From Nephrocerus scutellatus (lineage: Eukaryota > Arthropoda > Insecta > Diptera > Pipunculidae): a DNA stretch of 64,000 nt. This document shows, one piece after another, positions 31,755-43,100 of the stretch (the first letter of the stretch is position 1; each line of letters starts with the position of its first letter). The notes under the pieces were generated by a model that saw nothing but the letters and a program-made list of their open reading frames with translations, did not search any database and had not been told where the DNA came from. Position numbers and translations under genes: made by a program. Where the stretch lies: the NCBI GenBank assembly GCA_947095585.1, contig OX352765.1, forward strand, positions 79,251,875 to 79,315,874. Direction: 5' to 3'.

Positions 31755-31939
31755 TATATTTCAGTATTTTTTACATTACTTTTATAAATTGTAATATTTT
31801 CTTGTTCAAGGTTTTTTGTAGTTTTCCCTGACCATGATCCATTGTTTAAAGCATTTGGACTCGCGTCGTTTCAGTTTCGTGTTCGTTTTTTCGCATTGCT
31901 TTTTCAATGAATCAGAGAGAACTGTTTTAGGTAACGGAA

Positions 31940-33110
31940 GGATTCTTCTCATACGCTGCTTTCTTTCGCCGATGAACTGTTTTTAAATTCTCTGGCTGGC
32001 TGGCTGGCTGGCACACCAAATCTTGTGATCAATTTTTAACTCACTTCCTAATTATCGATTTTATTGAAATTTTGTACACATGTGTATCTCCCATGACAAC
32101 ACTTTCTATTCAAATTTGGAGACCCTCGGGCCGCGGTGTCGGGGGGCTCCCATACAAAAATTTTAAAAAATTTACCCTATTTTCTTCAAATTTTATACGC
32201 ATGTGTATCTTTGATGGACAACACTTTCTGTAGAAATTTGGAAGTGATCGGGCCCCTGGGGCGGGGGGGCACCCATACAAATTTTATGAAAAAAGTTCCC
32301 GATTTTCTTCAAATTTTATACGCATGTGTATCTCCGATGGACAAAACTTTTTGTAAAATTTTTAATGCGATCAGGCCCCGGAGTCGGGGGGCTCCCCGTT
32401 GTGCAACACTTTTTATAAAAATTTGGAAGTGATCGGGCCCGGGTCGGAATACAAATTTTATAAAAAATAGTACCTGTTTTTTTTAAATTGTGTACGATTT
32501 TCGGAAGTGAATCAGTGACGGAAGACCCCATTAAAATTTTTAAAAATTAACCCGATTTTCTTCAAATTTTATAGAGATGTGCATCTTCGATGGAAATACT
32601 TTTTGTAAAAATTTGGACTTGTTACCCCTGCATTAAGGTTTAGTCCTATCGCTTGACCGTAGCTGTTTATGGTCTCTTCGTCGCAAAGGGCAGCCTTGTT
32701 GACTCGAATCTTATTCGCAGATGCAGTCTTTCTTGAAGATGCAGTTCGCGCTCGGAGCACCATACCAACAAGATAGTGATCCAAGTCGACGTTGGCACCT
32801 CGGTACGTTCGTACCGTCATCAGGTTCGGAATGAGACGGTGGTCTATCTGGTTGCGAGTGGTTACATCAGAAGATACGCAGGTGACTTTGTTGATATTTT
32901 TACGCGAAAACCTTGTACGACCAAATTATTGTTTGCTGCCATCTCTGTGACCCGTTGTCCGTTGTCATTAGTGTTTTCGTGTAAGCTATGGCTGCCAATG
33001 TACTGCCTGAATACTGGCTCCCTATCTATTTTGGCATTCATATCCCACGGAAGGAATCAGAGAGAATTCTGAGAAAAAAAATTGAAACCGGCTTCAAACG
33101 TGAGGAACGT
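31940..33110 (-). pseudogene. RTE-like element fragment with endonuclease domain, in the duplicon of collagen copy 2
   Basis: 32614-33110 on the minus strand encodes part of an APE-type endonuclease (TVRTYRGANVDLDHYLVG, where DHYLV holds the catalytic His, and ASSRKTASANKIRVN). It matches 44690-45180 closely. 31940-31985 matches the segment next to it at 44445-44470. Between them the dispersed repeat copy E (31984-32612) has inserted. Because the corresponding RTE piece also flanks collagen copy 3, this copy probably arose by segmental duplication. Inactive. Confidence 0.7.
31984..32612 (+). repeat. Dispersed 125-bp-period repeat, copy E
   Basis: It begins TTTTTAAATTCTCTGG with five TGGC units and contains four to five 125-bp units (CCGATTTTCTTCAAATTTTA, CATGTGTATCTCCGATGG, a CTTTTTGTAAAA block, a CCCGGAGTCGGGGGGCTCC block). 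It interrupts an RTE-like sequence, so its borders are informative. Confidence 0.8.
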
Positions 33111-33477
33111 GTTATATTGTAAATCACATTCCTTCGATTTTTATTTTATTTTGAATTTTAATAAAGGGCTTAGCCCAACTTATTGCCGTGACGCAAGTCA
33201 TTCAGGGAGTCCTCCCTTGGCACTAAGTCTCTATATATAAAAAAAAAAACAGGACAGGCAATGAGTTTCCGTTGTGGAATCCTCTGTAGGTGCGTGAACG
33301 TTTATATGGCATATGGTTTTAAATCTGCCTCGCACGCGAAGGGTGCGTAGCCGTTCATTTATTGCTTTAAAGCCGATAACGGTGGGTTTGATTCTTTTAC
33401 TGATTTGAAACCCCACCCCGAGCACTTAGCTTTTCCGGTATTGGATTAAAATTACCGGCGGCGATTTGATCGCACTT
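33111..33477. other. Extra sequence present only in the copy-2 duplicon
   Basis: This lies where copy 3 has almost nothing. At 33227 it contains TCTCTATATATAAAA, resembling a Helitron 5' terminus. No gene. Confidence 0.35.
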
Positions 33478-33570
33478 CCACCAGTCAGAGATAGTTACGG
33501 CCACCTACATTCTGGAGCATTCTGTGTTATTCCGCCTATTCTGCTGATGGCTGACCGCCAGTTTTTGTAA
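33478..33570 (-). repeat. 95-bp LOA 3'-end segment, copy 2
   Basis: In reverse complement this matches 16545-16640, with landmarks CCATCAGCAGAATAGG, GAATGCTC and GTGGCCGTAACT. It is shared at the same place by the copy-3 duplicon. Confidence 0.65.
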
Positions 33571-34141
33571 TTAGTAGTGCCGTAATAATTATTTTAGATA
33601 GAAATAAGATAGAAATCTTGTAGGCACTACAAGTGCGATATTTTTGAGCCCCCTGTAATTTTTTTCTATCAAATGCCAACGCCACATTGTAGTTTTTATT
33701 TTCTTTAAGCTAACGACAACTTTAAATGTTTAATTCAATCGATCCAATCGATCAACATATCAACACCGTTATATAATAATAAATACAATATGCAAATGCG
33801 TAGACTATCAATAACAGTTGGCTAATTTGAAGTCTCATTCATAGATTATCTTCTTTCATACTATTAGATATACTACTTATAGATGCACGTATGCTAAGAT
33901 ATTGACATACTCGTAAACCTTTTTAAATTCTGGAAAACCAATGCAATAACATCATTATTTTTTATGATGCACTCATGGTAAAGAGAGTTGGGAAAAAGGT
34001 GAATGACACTAATGTTACCATCATGAACAGGTATGTTATAAAAAATAAAAAACACATCGACCTTGTGGCTTTGATCGCCCTTTTATTGCACTAATAAAAA
34101 AGTAGTAAATATCTGGGTAAATCGCTGGAGATTTTTCGGAG

Positions 34142-34149
34142 TATATATA
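34142..34149 (+). promoter_or_regulatory. TATA box of collagen-like gene 2
   Basis: TATATATA, 47 bp upstream of the start codon, the same spacing as in gene 3. The expected transcription start is near 34172, giving a leader of about 17 nt. The preceding 250 bp, including CAATGCAATAA and a GGTAAAGAGAGTTGGGAAAA block, is conserved in the copies. Confidence 0.7.
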
Positions 34150-34188
34150 GATGGGGAAAAGCCGAGTAACAACAGACTGGACAGAACC

Positions 34189-35182
34189 ATGAAGACTTTT
34201 GTTGGTTTCTTGTTCGGTAAGTTTTATCGAATGAAGTTTGACAATAAAGTTTTCGTTTTTTTTCTTTTATAATTCTGTGTATTTATGTTTGCGTTGTTTC
34301 TTTGCAGTTGCTCTTGCGGTTGCATCCATTATTGCAACTGACCTGTCCGAAGAGGAAGATAATGAATCTTTTTTTGATAGCTTTGCAACAGTCGAATACG
34401 TAAACTGCAGTTGTCCTCCAGGACCACCTGGTGCACGGGGTCCAGACGGTGTTAAAGGACTAGATGGCGATCCTGGTGATAGGGGCCCAAAAGGCGACGC
34501 GGGGCCACTCATACCACTAAAATCCGGACCACCCGGACTCACCGGCGCACCCGGAACACCCGGAATACCCGGAATACCCGGAATACCCGGAAAACCTGGA
34601 GTACCTGGATTAAATGGTAAAATCGGACCAGCCGGAAGACCCGGACAAGACGGAAAACACGGAAAAGACGGAAATGATGGATTAGTGGGACCATCCGGAC
34701 CACCTGGACCAGCCGGAAAACCCGGTCCACAGGGACCACCAGGTATGCTAGTTACCGGACCGCGTGGACCTATGGGTACACCTGGAGAGAAAGGGCCAAC
34801 CGGACTACCCGGAATAACCGGACCGTCAGGACCACAAGGGCCATTGGGAGCTATCGGACCAAAGGGAACAGATGGTTTGCGTGGTAGTCCCGGAACACCA
34901 GGAAAACCAGGAGCACCTGGGAAAACAGGGTTACCTGGTCCAGTCGGACCAGACGGAAAACCCGGAACAGTCGGATTAATGGGACCACCCGGACCATCTG
35001 GACCACGTGGTGTGTCAGGTGAAGTATTTCTTAAAGGTGTGAAACCTACATCAAAACCCGGACCTCCTGGTTTACCTGGAGAGAAAGGATCCAACGGAAT
35101 ACGCGGATTACCCGGAGCGCCGGGACCAAAAGGAGAAAATGGACCTACCGGACCAAAAGGAGAACCTGGCAGAGATGGTTAG
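34189..35182 (+). CDS. Secreted collagen-like protein, copy 2 (300 aa)
   Basis: Two exons, 34189-34216 and 34308-35182. The 91-nt intron is phase 1, with donor GTAAGT and acceptor TTTGCAG. Residues 1 to about 19 ([19 protein letters not shown]) are a signal peptide. Next come an acidic linker with SEEED (about 23-27) and a VNCSC motif at about 41-45 with two Cys that could cross-link a trimer. The NCS is also a possible N-glycosylation sequon. From residue 46 the chain is Gly-X-Y to the end, with many G-P-P triplets and KGE/KGD-type salt-bridge triplets. Three non-helical breaks occur, near [14 protein letters not shown] and [11 protein letters not shown]. There is no NC1 domain, so it is not collagen IV. 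It should fold as a short secreted triple helix. Tissue and role are unknown. Start chosen because the identical exon occurs in copy 3. AATAAA at 35352. Confidence 0.88.
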
Positions 35183-35351
35183 GTTATTTGTTAAAGATTT
35201 CTGGGTCTATTAGTAGTGAAGAAAACATATACATAGTTAGTTAATGAGTTTTGTTATTGGATTGTTTTTATAAAAATCTTTTTGCTAACTGTATGTGGTT
35301 ATAGCCGTGTGCCAGAAAAACTCATATATTATGTTACAATTATGGAAATGA

Positions 35352-35357
35352 AATAAA
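35352..35357 (+). terminator. Polyadenylation signal of collagen-like gene 2
   Basis: AATAAA 170 bp after the stop codon. Signals sit at equivalent places in copy 1 (21561) and copy 3 (47136). Confidence 0.6.
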
Positions 35358-35474
35358 ACGGTAAAACTTTGGAATATTTGGAATTTGGAGTCCTTACCCG
35401 AAACAGAACATTATTTTTTAAAAGAAAAGTCCAGACGCGATTGACACGGTGACTTTTTCTTATTTTTTTTTTTG

Positions 35475-36619
35475 CGTATCCAGCAAAAAAGCCGTGTGCA
35501 TCATACGGTGAGTTTTTTATTCAACTCAACATGCGCCTTAGTTGTTGTTTGTTTTGACATCATTGACGCCATCTTGACGTGATAACGTCTCACACTAAGA
35601 CTCTATTGGGTACATGTTTAAAAAGTGGCTAAAAAGTCCTTTGTAATGTCAGATGTTTATATTTTATTTTAAGTCACACTGTTCCCACTGTAGTCACACG
35701 ATTATGTCCAATTATTAAGTCACACTTTTAAGTCAATATTTTGTGCTTCGTTTTCTATAGCTATATTTTGCCGGGTTGCCGGGTGCCCCTAACTACAATG
35801 TCACCTTCCACTCACAGACCCGACGAACTACACAAACACAAACTGTATGTATTGAAAGTTTTCAACGTTGATTGACACTTTTTGGGATACAACATGCACA
35901 CTATTAAAACTGTGTGTTTCTCTCGTACAAACTTTACTGTCTGTAAAATTTCTGCTAAACATAACCACCAAATACCCTACCAAGACTTAAAACCTCACAC
36001 CACCTTTACAGAAACATGCAGTTCCGTCATCAGCACCAGCAAAAGTTGCGGGTATATCCCACCGAAACACCACCAAGACCCCGTCCTAAACCACCCATAG
36101 ACAATCTCAAAATATCATCTAAGACACCATCCAAGACAATCCAATACCTCAAAGAGACCTAAGACCTCATCCAAGCCTCCTTCCACTTCAAGACACCATC
36201 TAAGAACCCATACATCTTTCACACCACTGTTTGTTTCGATTGTGTCGGAGTGTATCCTATTCGTCTGAGGGTGGATATTTGCAACATTCGTGGGTTCAGA
36301 TCGAGTCTCTCGGCTACGTGCATCCATTTAGCAGACCACGAACCTTCTATTAACAGAATAACAAGAAACCAATGTTAATGCTGATTCTATTGTTTCGGAT
36401 TTCAGTTGGCCTGGTTACATCGGTCTCGCCATCTATGTACGTAGTGATGTAGCTTATGAAACCCAAGCACAGTACAACCATTGTTCCAACGCGGAATTTA
36501 ATTTCATTTGATTTAAAGTCAAAGTGCGTAAGCATAACATCCACTACTGCTTTATATATGGTAGGTAGAGTGGTGGACCTCGCTGTGCAGTTCGACATAC
36601 TGCTCCACCTGAGCTGTGT
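35475..36619. other. Unassigned DNA with a small minisatellite
   Basis: No gene recognised. A diverged array of AAGACACCATCC-like units lies at about 36050-36210. The minus-strand frame 36598-36350 (82 codons) has no motif I know. Confidence 0.35.
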
Positions 36620-37470
36620 CTAAGTATTACAAAAAAAAATTCCCATAAAAATTAAAACTTTTCGTGTGAATTCTCTAATCGGGGATAAAATGTATAAAAT
36701 TCGAAAAAAAACGGGGATTTTTTTTTAAATTTTGTATGGATCATTCCCCGGTGTCGGAATGATCACTCCAAAATTTTTACAAAAATATTTGTCCACCGGA
36801 GATACACACGTATATAAAATTTAAAGAAAATCGAGTTAATTTTTTTTAAAAAATTTGTTGGGGCCCCACGACCCCGGGACCGGGGTCTCTAAAATTTTTA
36901 AAAAAAGTGTTGTCCATCAGATTAAATACGTGTGTATAAAATGTAAAGAAGATCGGGTTCATTTTTAATTTTTTTTATATGGGCACCCCTTGGCCCTGAC
37001 GCCCGAGGGGTCCCAAATTTTAATAGAAAGTGTTGTCTCAAGAAATACACATATGTGCAAAATTTCAATAAAATCGGGTTTTGGGAAGTGGGTTAAAAAT
37101 TGTTCGCAAGATTCCACGACAAACCGACTGACCAACCGACCGACAACCGGACGTGCCACGGGCAAGCGAAGTTAATATAGAGAATTAAAAAAAACAACCA
37201 ATAAAAATTAAAATTTTTCATGTAAATTCTTTAATAGGAGATGGGTATTTTTAAAAAAAAATGTATGGGGGAACCTGGGGCCCGCGGTCTCCAATATGTT
37301 TAAAAAAAGTGTTGTCTATCAGAGATACACATGTGTATAAAATTTGAAGAAAATCGAGTAAAATTTTGTACAATATTTGTATTGGAGCCCCCCGACCCCG
37401 GGGCCCCAGACGACCGACCGACGACCGACTGCCGTGCCACGGGCAAGTGAAGTTAATATAGAGAATATAA
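36620..37470 (-). repeat. Dispersed 125-bp-period repeat, copy F (two tandem elements)
   Basis: Read on the minus strand, the landmarks of the family appear twice, with the TTCTCTATATTAACTTCGC start at 37190-37165 and again at 37465-37445. The AGAGAATTTACA and AACAACC border lies between (37185-37245). This tandem copy shows how one element's end meets the next one's start. Confidence 0.75.
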
Positions 37471-37479
37471 AAAATTGCT

Positions 37480-38130
37480 ACAATTGAACGGCTAACTCTC
37501 TCTGTAGAGCCGGTGTTCATAGCGACGCCCATCTTAGCCAATTCGTGCGCCCTCTCATTACTTTCTATATTACTGTGCCCCGGCACCCATACTGTGGTGA
37601 TGCCCAGGAATTGGCTGGTCGAGGCCAATTCTACTTGGTACTGTTGTATGAGTTTCAAGTTTATGGTGGTCGCATAAATCGCCCTTATGGCTGTTTGGCT
37701 ATCAACACATATGCCAACCCTTCCGATTTATGCGTTACTGAGCCTTAGCGCCCTGCAGGCCTCCCTAATTGCTAGCATTTCTACCTGAAAGATGCCAGGT
37801 GAATCGGGTAGCTTGTATGACCTTGACAGATTTAGATCATCCGAGAAGATACCTGCACCGACCCCATCCTTCATCTTGGATACGTCAGTGAATATTGTTA
37901 CGTCAAATTGCCACAATACTGCCCCATCCTCCTAGTTTCCCCTCGAAGAAAAATCGACGCTGAACGAGGAATTGAAGATCAATTTAGGGATGCAGTAGTC
38001 AGTAGAAGATGATATTTCAGATTCTCTCATTCATACTGCACTGCATATCACAACAGACTTGATAAAAATGTCAGGAGGTAATAGGTGCAGGATGGTGTTA
38101 AGGGCATTGGTCGGAAAACCTCATCCTAAC
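37480..38130 (-). pseudogene. LOA-clade fragment, RNase H domain
   Basis: On the minus strand: DYCIPKLIFNSSFSVDF, then FTDVSKMKDGVGAGIFSDDL, PGIFQVEMLAIREACRAL (37890-37735) and, after a frameshift, TVWVPGHSNIESNERAHELA (37600-37530). These are the RNase H blocks of LOA elements. The first motif is TDVS rather than TDGS. Its 3' end is replaced by the dispersed repeat. Inactive. Confidence 0.75.
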
Positions 38131-38149
38131 AATTACACCTCTAGCCTCC

Positions 38150-39703
38150 TCAGACCAGTGTGTGGTATCAGCTAATTTCTCGTAAAAGAAAAGCCGACTG
38201 GGTTGACCTCAATAATTTCTTTAGGAGCTTTAACTGGCCACTTATTGACAATAGTGGTATGGATGGTATTTTTGATCATTCACGAAGACACTCCAACTGT
38301 TCTATAAACGACGTCAATCTGCTTACTTGACGTTTCGCTAGTAGCTCTACGCTACTAGATAGCGCTTTGTCGCCGACTGTACTTGCAAGAGTCGAGTCCT
38401 CTATGGGACGGATTTACTTTCGTTTTCGTCAAGTGGCTAGAGTATTAAATGATTTCAGCATTCATAAATCTGCTGGGCCTGATGGTATTCCCGCTGTGGG
38501 TTTAAAGAGGGGTTGTTCAACGTTGGCATTGTCACTTCGCAGGAATTAACATTTCTCTTATTCATCTAGAGTCGTCCCAAGGAATTCGAAAACAGCGTTT
38601 ATCTGTTTATCTGTTCCTAAAAATGGCGAGCGGTCATCCCTTTTCCTCGTACCGACCCATTGCGCTAACATTCATACTTTCCAAGGTTATGAAAACGCTG
38701 ACCAACCGAAAGCTTATGCAATACCTTATATCACGTGAAATCCTTAGCGACCAGCAGTACGGTTTTCTTAAGCAACGTTTTACAGGTGATCTGAGGGCAT
38801 ATCTTACTGAAAAGTGGAAGCAGTCTATTCCCAAATTTGGTGAAAGTAAAGGTGATGCAGTCGATATTTCCAAGGCATTTGACAGAGTCTCGCATCAAGC
38901 TGTTTTGAACTATTATTGAACTATTAACTACCTTTCTGACCGTTCGATTCAGGTCGTATTGGCCGGTTTCAAATACAATGTTCACCGGGTTCTGGTTCTG
39001 GTTCTGTTTTGTCTCCGACACTCTTTCTAATTTTAATTAACGATATCCTATTCGCTACTTCTAATCCAATCCATTCTTTTGCTGACGACGACAGCACTCT
39101 TAGCTTTTCATATGATTTCACGCTTTCTGCACGCCCCTCTACAACGCAAGTGGAACTTGAACAGCAACGTATGTTAAGCACGTTAAATTCTGACCTTGAC
39201 AGCATAACAAGGTAAGATGTACCTAACTCCTTTACATCTGGTTATTATTTACAAGATATATTCGCCCTAAACTTGAATGCAACTGTATTGTCGGGACAGG
39301 TGCCCCCAAGACCACATTGCATCTACTAGGCAGACTAGACTTAGAATGTTTCCTTCTTGTCAATGTCTTATCGCTTTTTCCACAAGCGGTGTTCAAAATA
39401 AATATCCAGATGCATCCCGCCCATTCTCTAACCCATCCGTAATACCCGTGCCTCAACTCGAGCTCACGGGTCCACTATTAAGCCTATCTTCGGACGCAGT
39501 AACCAATTAAGAGATTCCTTCTTTAGTAGAACAATAGTTATGTGGAATGAATTGCCCGATTCTGGGTTTCCGAATTTGTATGATCTGCAGTTACTAAGAC
39601 ACAATTGTGCATATACATCTCATATTTTCCTTTGCCTAATTTTCCCATTTCAACGCTGTGCCAAGCATTATAAGGGTGCAATACCTTTAGCGTGTGTACC
39701 TTA
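38150..39703 (+). pseudogene. Jockey/CR1-group non-LTR retrotransposon, truncated by Helitron
   Basis: Frames encode SAGPDGIPAVGLKRG (38470-38515), SYRPIALTFILSKVM (38645-38690), a DISKAFDRVSH block (38860-38890), SPTLFLILINDI (39010-39050), SFADDDSTLSFS containing the catalytic FADD with one extra Asp, and an ELPDSGFPNLYDLQLL C-terminal block (39549-39597). Many frameshifts. It matches the copies at 27.5 and 47.9 kb. Its right end is cut by the Helitron at 39704. Confidence 0.75.
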
Positions 39704-39939
39704 TCTATATATATAAAATAGAGAATTTATTTGTATTTATATATACACATATAAGATAGTAAAGCGAGCTTCTCAGCTCGCAATATGGATAGTTGTAATT
39801 CAGCCTAAAGACTGCCTAAAGACTGAATTATCTTAAAGGGATTTTACCTTAAAATAAACCTTTCTAACCCCTATGAATAAAAAAAAATTAAAATTACACC
39901 ATTGCCAGCTGAGCGCTTAACAATTGTTTTAAAACAAGT

Positions 39940-40430
39940 ATTTAAAAAAAAAATTACACGCGACACACGGGACGCGCGACACAAACAAGTATTTAAAAAA
40001 ATAATTTACACGCGACACGTGACACGCGTCAAGTCATCGCAAGTCAAGTTTTAAAACAAGTACCTTTTTTTTAACAAAAAATTTACACGCGCCACACGCG
40101 ACGCGCGACATGTGTCACGTCATCGCAAGCCTAGTTTTAAAAAAAGTATTTAAAAAAAAAATGAACGCGCGACACGCGACGCGCGACTCGTGACACGCGT
40201 CACGTCATCGCAAGCCAAGTTTTAAAACAAGTAATTTAAAAAAAAATTGAACGCGCCACACGCGACGCGCGACACGTTACACGCGTCACGTCATCGCAAG
40301 CCAAGTTTTAAAACAAGTAATTAAAAAAAAACACGCGCCACACGCCACACGCGACGCGCGACACGTGACGCGCCTCACGTCATCGGAAGTCAAGCGCTTA
40401 CCAATTGTTTTAAAACAAGTCCCATCAAAT
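39940..40430 (+). repeat. CG-rich minisatellite, about 80-90 bp period
   Basis: Five to six units of the form AAAACAAGTATTTAAAAAAA, then ACGCGACACACGCGACGCGC, then a GACACGCGTCACGTCATCGC block and AAGTCAAG. Each unit alternates an A-run with a palindrome-rich CGCG segment. An ACCCGAC microsatellite follows at 40466-40510. Confidence 0.8.
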
Positions 40431-40674
40431 TCTGACTGGTAAAAGTCGCGACATACAACCGGACAAACGTACGACCCGACAACCCGACTACCCGACATCC
40501 CGACAACCCGACACACGTACGCTAGAAAAATTTTCTTGTCCTCTGATTATTAGCTTCGCCCTTCGGGCTCGCAATATATATATAAATATATTTGTGCTAA
40601 TTGTGCCTAACTAGCTCTGGAATCAAAAATAGGTGGTGGGGGGTAGCACGGTTTTTGGCTGGGGGAGGCGTGCC

Positions 40675-41245
40675 AGGCGATTTTAGTGTCGGACCCAACG
40701 TTTTCGGTATCACCGAGACGAATAGTGCTCGTAGTACACTCCCATGGGTGAGTTATGTATCCCCGCAGAGGGGTGTGCGATCGATATTAGTGTTGATTCT
40801 ATGGTTTTCGGGGTCGCTGAATTGAATGGTGATGGTAAGACAACTCTAGGGCGATGGGGTGATAACTGAGGGTGTGGGGGTGATCGATATTAGTGTCGAT
40901 TTTATGGTTTTCGATGTCGCTGAGTTGAACGGTGGTGGTAAGACAGCTCTAGGGGCATTGGGTCGATAACGGAATTGGGAGTGTTACCAATATTAGTGTC
41001 GATTTTATATTTTTCGGGGTCGCTGAGTTGAATCGTGATGGTACGACAGCTCTAGGGGGATGGGGTCGATACCTGAGGGGGATGCCCGATATTAGTGTCC
41101 ATTCAATAGTTCTTGGGGCCACTGAGATTAATAGTGTTGGTAGGACATTCCTTTGGGTTAGTTGTCTCCCCGGAGGGGGGAGAGTGACTGATATTAGTAT
41201 CGATCCTTTAGTTTTCGGGGTCGCTGAGATAAATAGTGGTGTATA
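40675..41245 (+). repeat. Minisatellite, about 104-bp period, six units
   Basis: Units begin near 40680, 40784, 40890, 40995, 41092 and 41196, with core GATATTAGTGTCGATTTTAT, TTTTCGGGGTCGCTGAG and AAGACAGCTCTAGGG. Diverged by roughly a fifth between units. Non-coding. Confidence 0.8.
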
Positions 41246-42115
41246 GAATGGTACTCGGCGACCATTTGGCTACGTATTTGGGGGTGAGGACATTGTCGCC
41301 CCTACTTCAAATTGGAAAAGGTAGATTAGTAGCCGTGTTTTATGGATATGTTAAATTGACATCGATTTTTTAAATCTGTCGTTGAACTAAATAATTCTGT
41401 TTATCCGGCTTTTTCTACAAACTATAACATTTTGAACTGATTGCTAGAAGGGGCCATTCTTGCTACTAAAAATGGAGACAACCACGAAATAAACAATCAA
41501 ATACTTGCCCTGTTAATAGGCGTAGTCACTGAATATAAGTGTATCGATACCTTTGTAGATACTGATGAGGAAGTTAATTATCTAACTGAGTTTCTAAGCT
41601 CTTACAGTTCGATCTCCAATTATTTTACTACCTATTCTCGACTCGCCAAAACTTTGCATCGGCACAAGACTGTGCGTATATAAAATAAATAAATAATTGA
41701 AGCGACTATCTTCACAGCAAAGGGACAGTGTGAAACAGTTTTTATCTCACGGATAGCACTCTTTTTGACGGATCTACCTTTTAAATTTAAGAGATTGCAA
41801 TCTCCAGTAAAACTTGCGTTTCGATGGCGATCAATAAGTCGGACAGTTTATTAAGTACTGCGGAGTATAGCTTTGAGATCGCCATGTTTTTCCCACGGAC
41901 AATTATATTTTGCTTGCCCAGGGTTGGGTTGTCCTAAGAATTTATTTATTCTTGCCCTTGAAGGTGAAACTAACAACGTTGTATACAATCAAGTTTTGTT
42001 TTAAATTAATTTTATGTATGTTTATTTAAGTATATTTTATAATTTGAATACTATAGCCATAATTTAAAATATATTTTTAAAAATAAATTTTTAAATTATG
42101 CAATTTTACCTTATA

Positions 42116-43014
42116 AAGGGTCCGCCATTTTTTCAACTAGTGCTTATTTCGTGAATGGTAACACTTAGCTCATGTCTTTGACAGATAATTAGTTGTGTCC
42201 TTCCGCTGAACGAATATACTGACCATCCAATGCGTTTTCGCTTCGCTGAGTGGGCCTGCGATCGACTTACAGAAGATGCCGATTTTGCCAAAAAAATCAT
42301 CTTTTCGGATGAAGCTCATTTTGATCTTGGCGGGTATGTAAACAAGCAAAATTGTCACATTTGGGGCACAGAAAACCCGCACGCATACACTGAAAAGCCG
42401 GTACACCCAAAACGAGTCACTGTTTGGTGCGGATTTTGGTCCAGAGGCATAATTGGGCCATTTTTCTTCGAAAATGAGCAAGGAGTGGCCGTTACAGTCA
42501 ATGGCGATCGTTATCGGGCCATGTTGAACGAATTTTTGTTCACAAAAATTGAAGAGGAGGATATTGGCAACATTTGGTTTCAACAGGACGGCGCTACGTG
42601 CCACACAGCCGAAGCTACACTCGATGTTTTGCGCCCTGTTTTTTAAGATCGCATTATCAGCCGCAGAGCTGATGTCGTTTGGCCACCTCGGAGCTGCGAT
42701 TTGACACCGTTGGACTATTATTTGTGGGGTGCCCTAAAAGATAAGTGTTACACCGACAAGCCAGAGACAATTGACGCTTTAAAGGACAATATTCGTGAAG
42801 CCATTGGTGAAATACAGCTGCACACAATCGATAATGTACTTAAAAATTGGACCGATCGTGTAGGCTACTGCATGGCCAGCCGAGGCAGCCATTTGAATGA
42901 AATTATTTTCCATTGTTAACTTTTTGTACTTTCAAATAAAAAAAGAAATTTGAGAAAATATTCAGTAGTTTTTTTTATAGCATTTTCAAAAAAAAAGTTA
43001 TTTGGCGGACCCTT
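42116..43014 (+). mobile_element. Rosa-like (DD41D) mariner element, internally deleted
   Basis: The 899-bp element has inverted repeats AAGGGTCCGCCA at both ends and TA target duplications (42114-42115 and 43015-43016). It lies inside the Helitron and is therefore younger. A full element would be about 1.3 kb; the region for the N-terminal DNA-binding part of the transposase is missing. Confidence 0.8.
42230..42919 (+). pseudogene. DD41D mariner transposase, one nonsense codon, N-terminus missing
   Basis: A single frame runs through the catalytic domain: FSDEAHFDLGGYVNKQN (first Asp), then WFQQDGATCHTAEATLDVL (second Asp), then CDLTPLDYYLWGALKDK (third Asp). By count there are 41 residues between the second and third Asp, the spacing of the rosa lineage described from tephritid flies. 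All three acidic residues survive. One in-frame TAA (42644-42646) interrupts it, and the N-terminal helix-turn-helix region is absent. It cannot mobilise itself, though its ends could be substrates for an intact relative. Confidence 0.85.
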
Positions 43015-43100
43015 TATATAGATATCATTCTTTTTTCTACCCCTGCCTAATAGAAGATGGGGATGAATAAATACCTGGGCAACGCCGGGTAATCAGCTAG

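Larger units (their letters stand above)
39704..43100 (+). mobile_element. Non-autonomous Helitron
   Basis: The left end reads TCTATATATATAAAA and the right end reads ACCTGGGCAACGCCGGGT, a hairpin, followed by AATCAGCTAG. A TC start, a GC-rich hairpin a few bases before a CTAG end, and insertion between A (39703) and T (43101) without target duplication are the Helitron hallmarks. The 3397-bp interior has no Rep/helicase frame. It contains two minisatellites, GC-rich hairpins (for example GCGAGCTTCTCAGCTCGC at 39764) and an inserted mariner. Confidence 0.8.

Noticed and set aside
34267..35094. 275-codon minus-strand frame rich in Pro-Gly
   Set aside because: Antisense shadow of collagen-like copy 2: GGN/CCN triplets stay open on both strands. 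The plus strand has the signal peptide, splice sites and TATA box.
39940..40430. CRISPR-like regularly spaced repeats
   Set aside because: The units are contiguous and diverged, with no unique spacers and no cas genes, in a eukaryotic Helitron.
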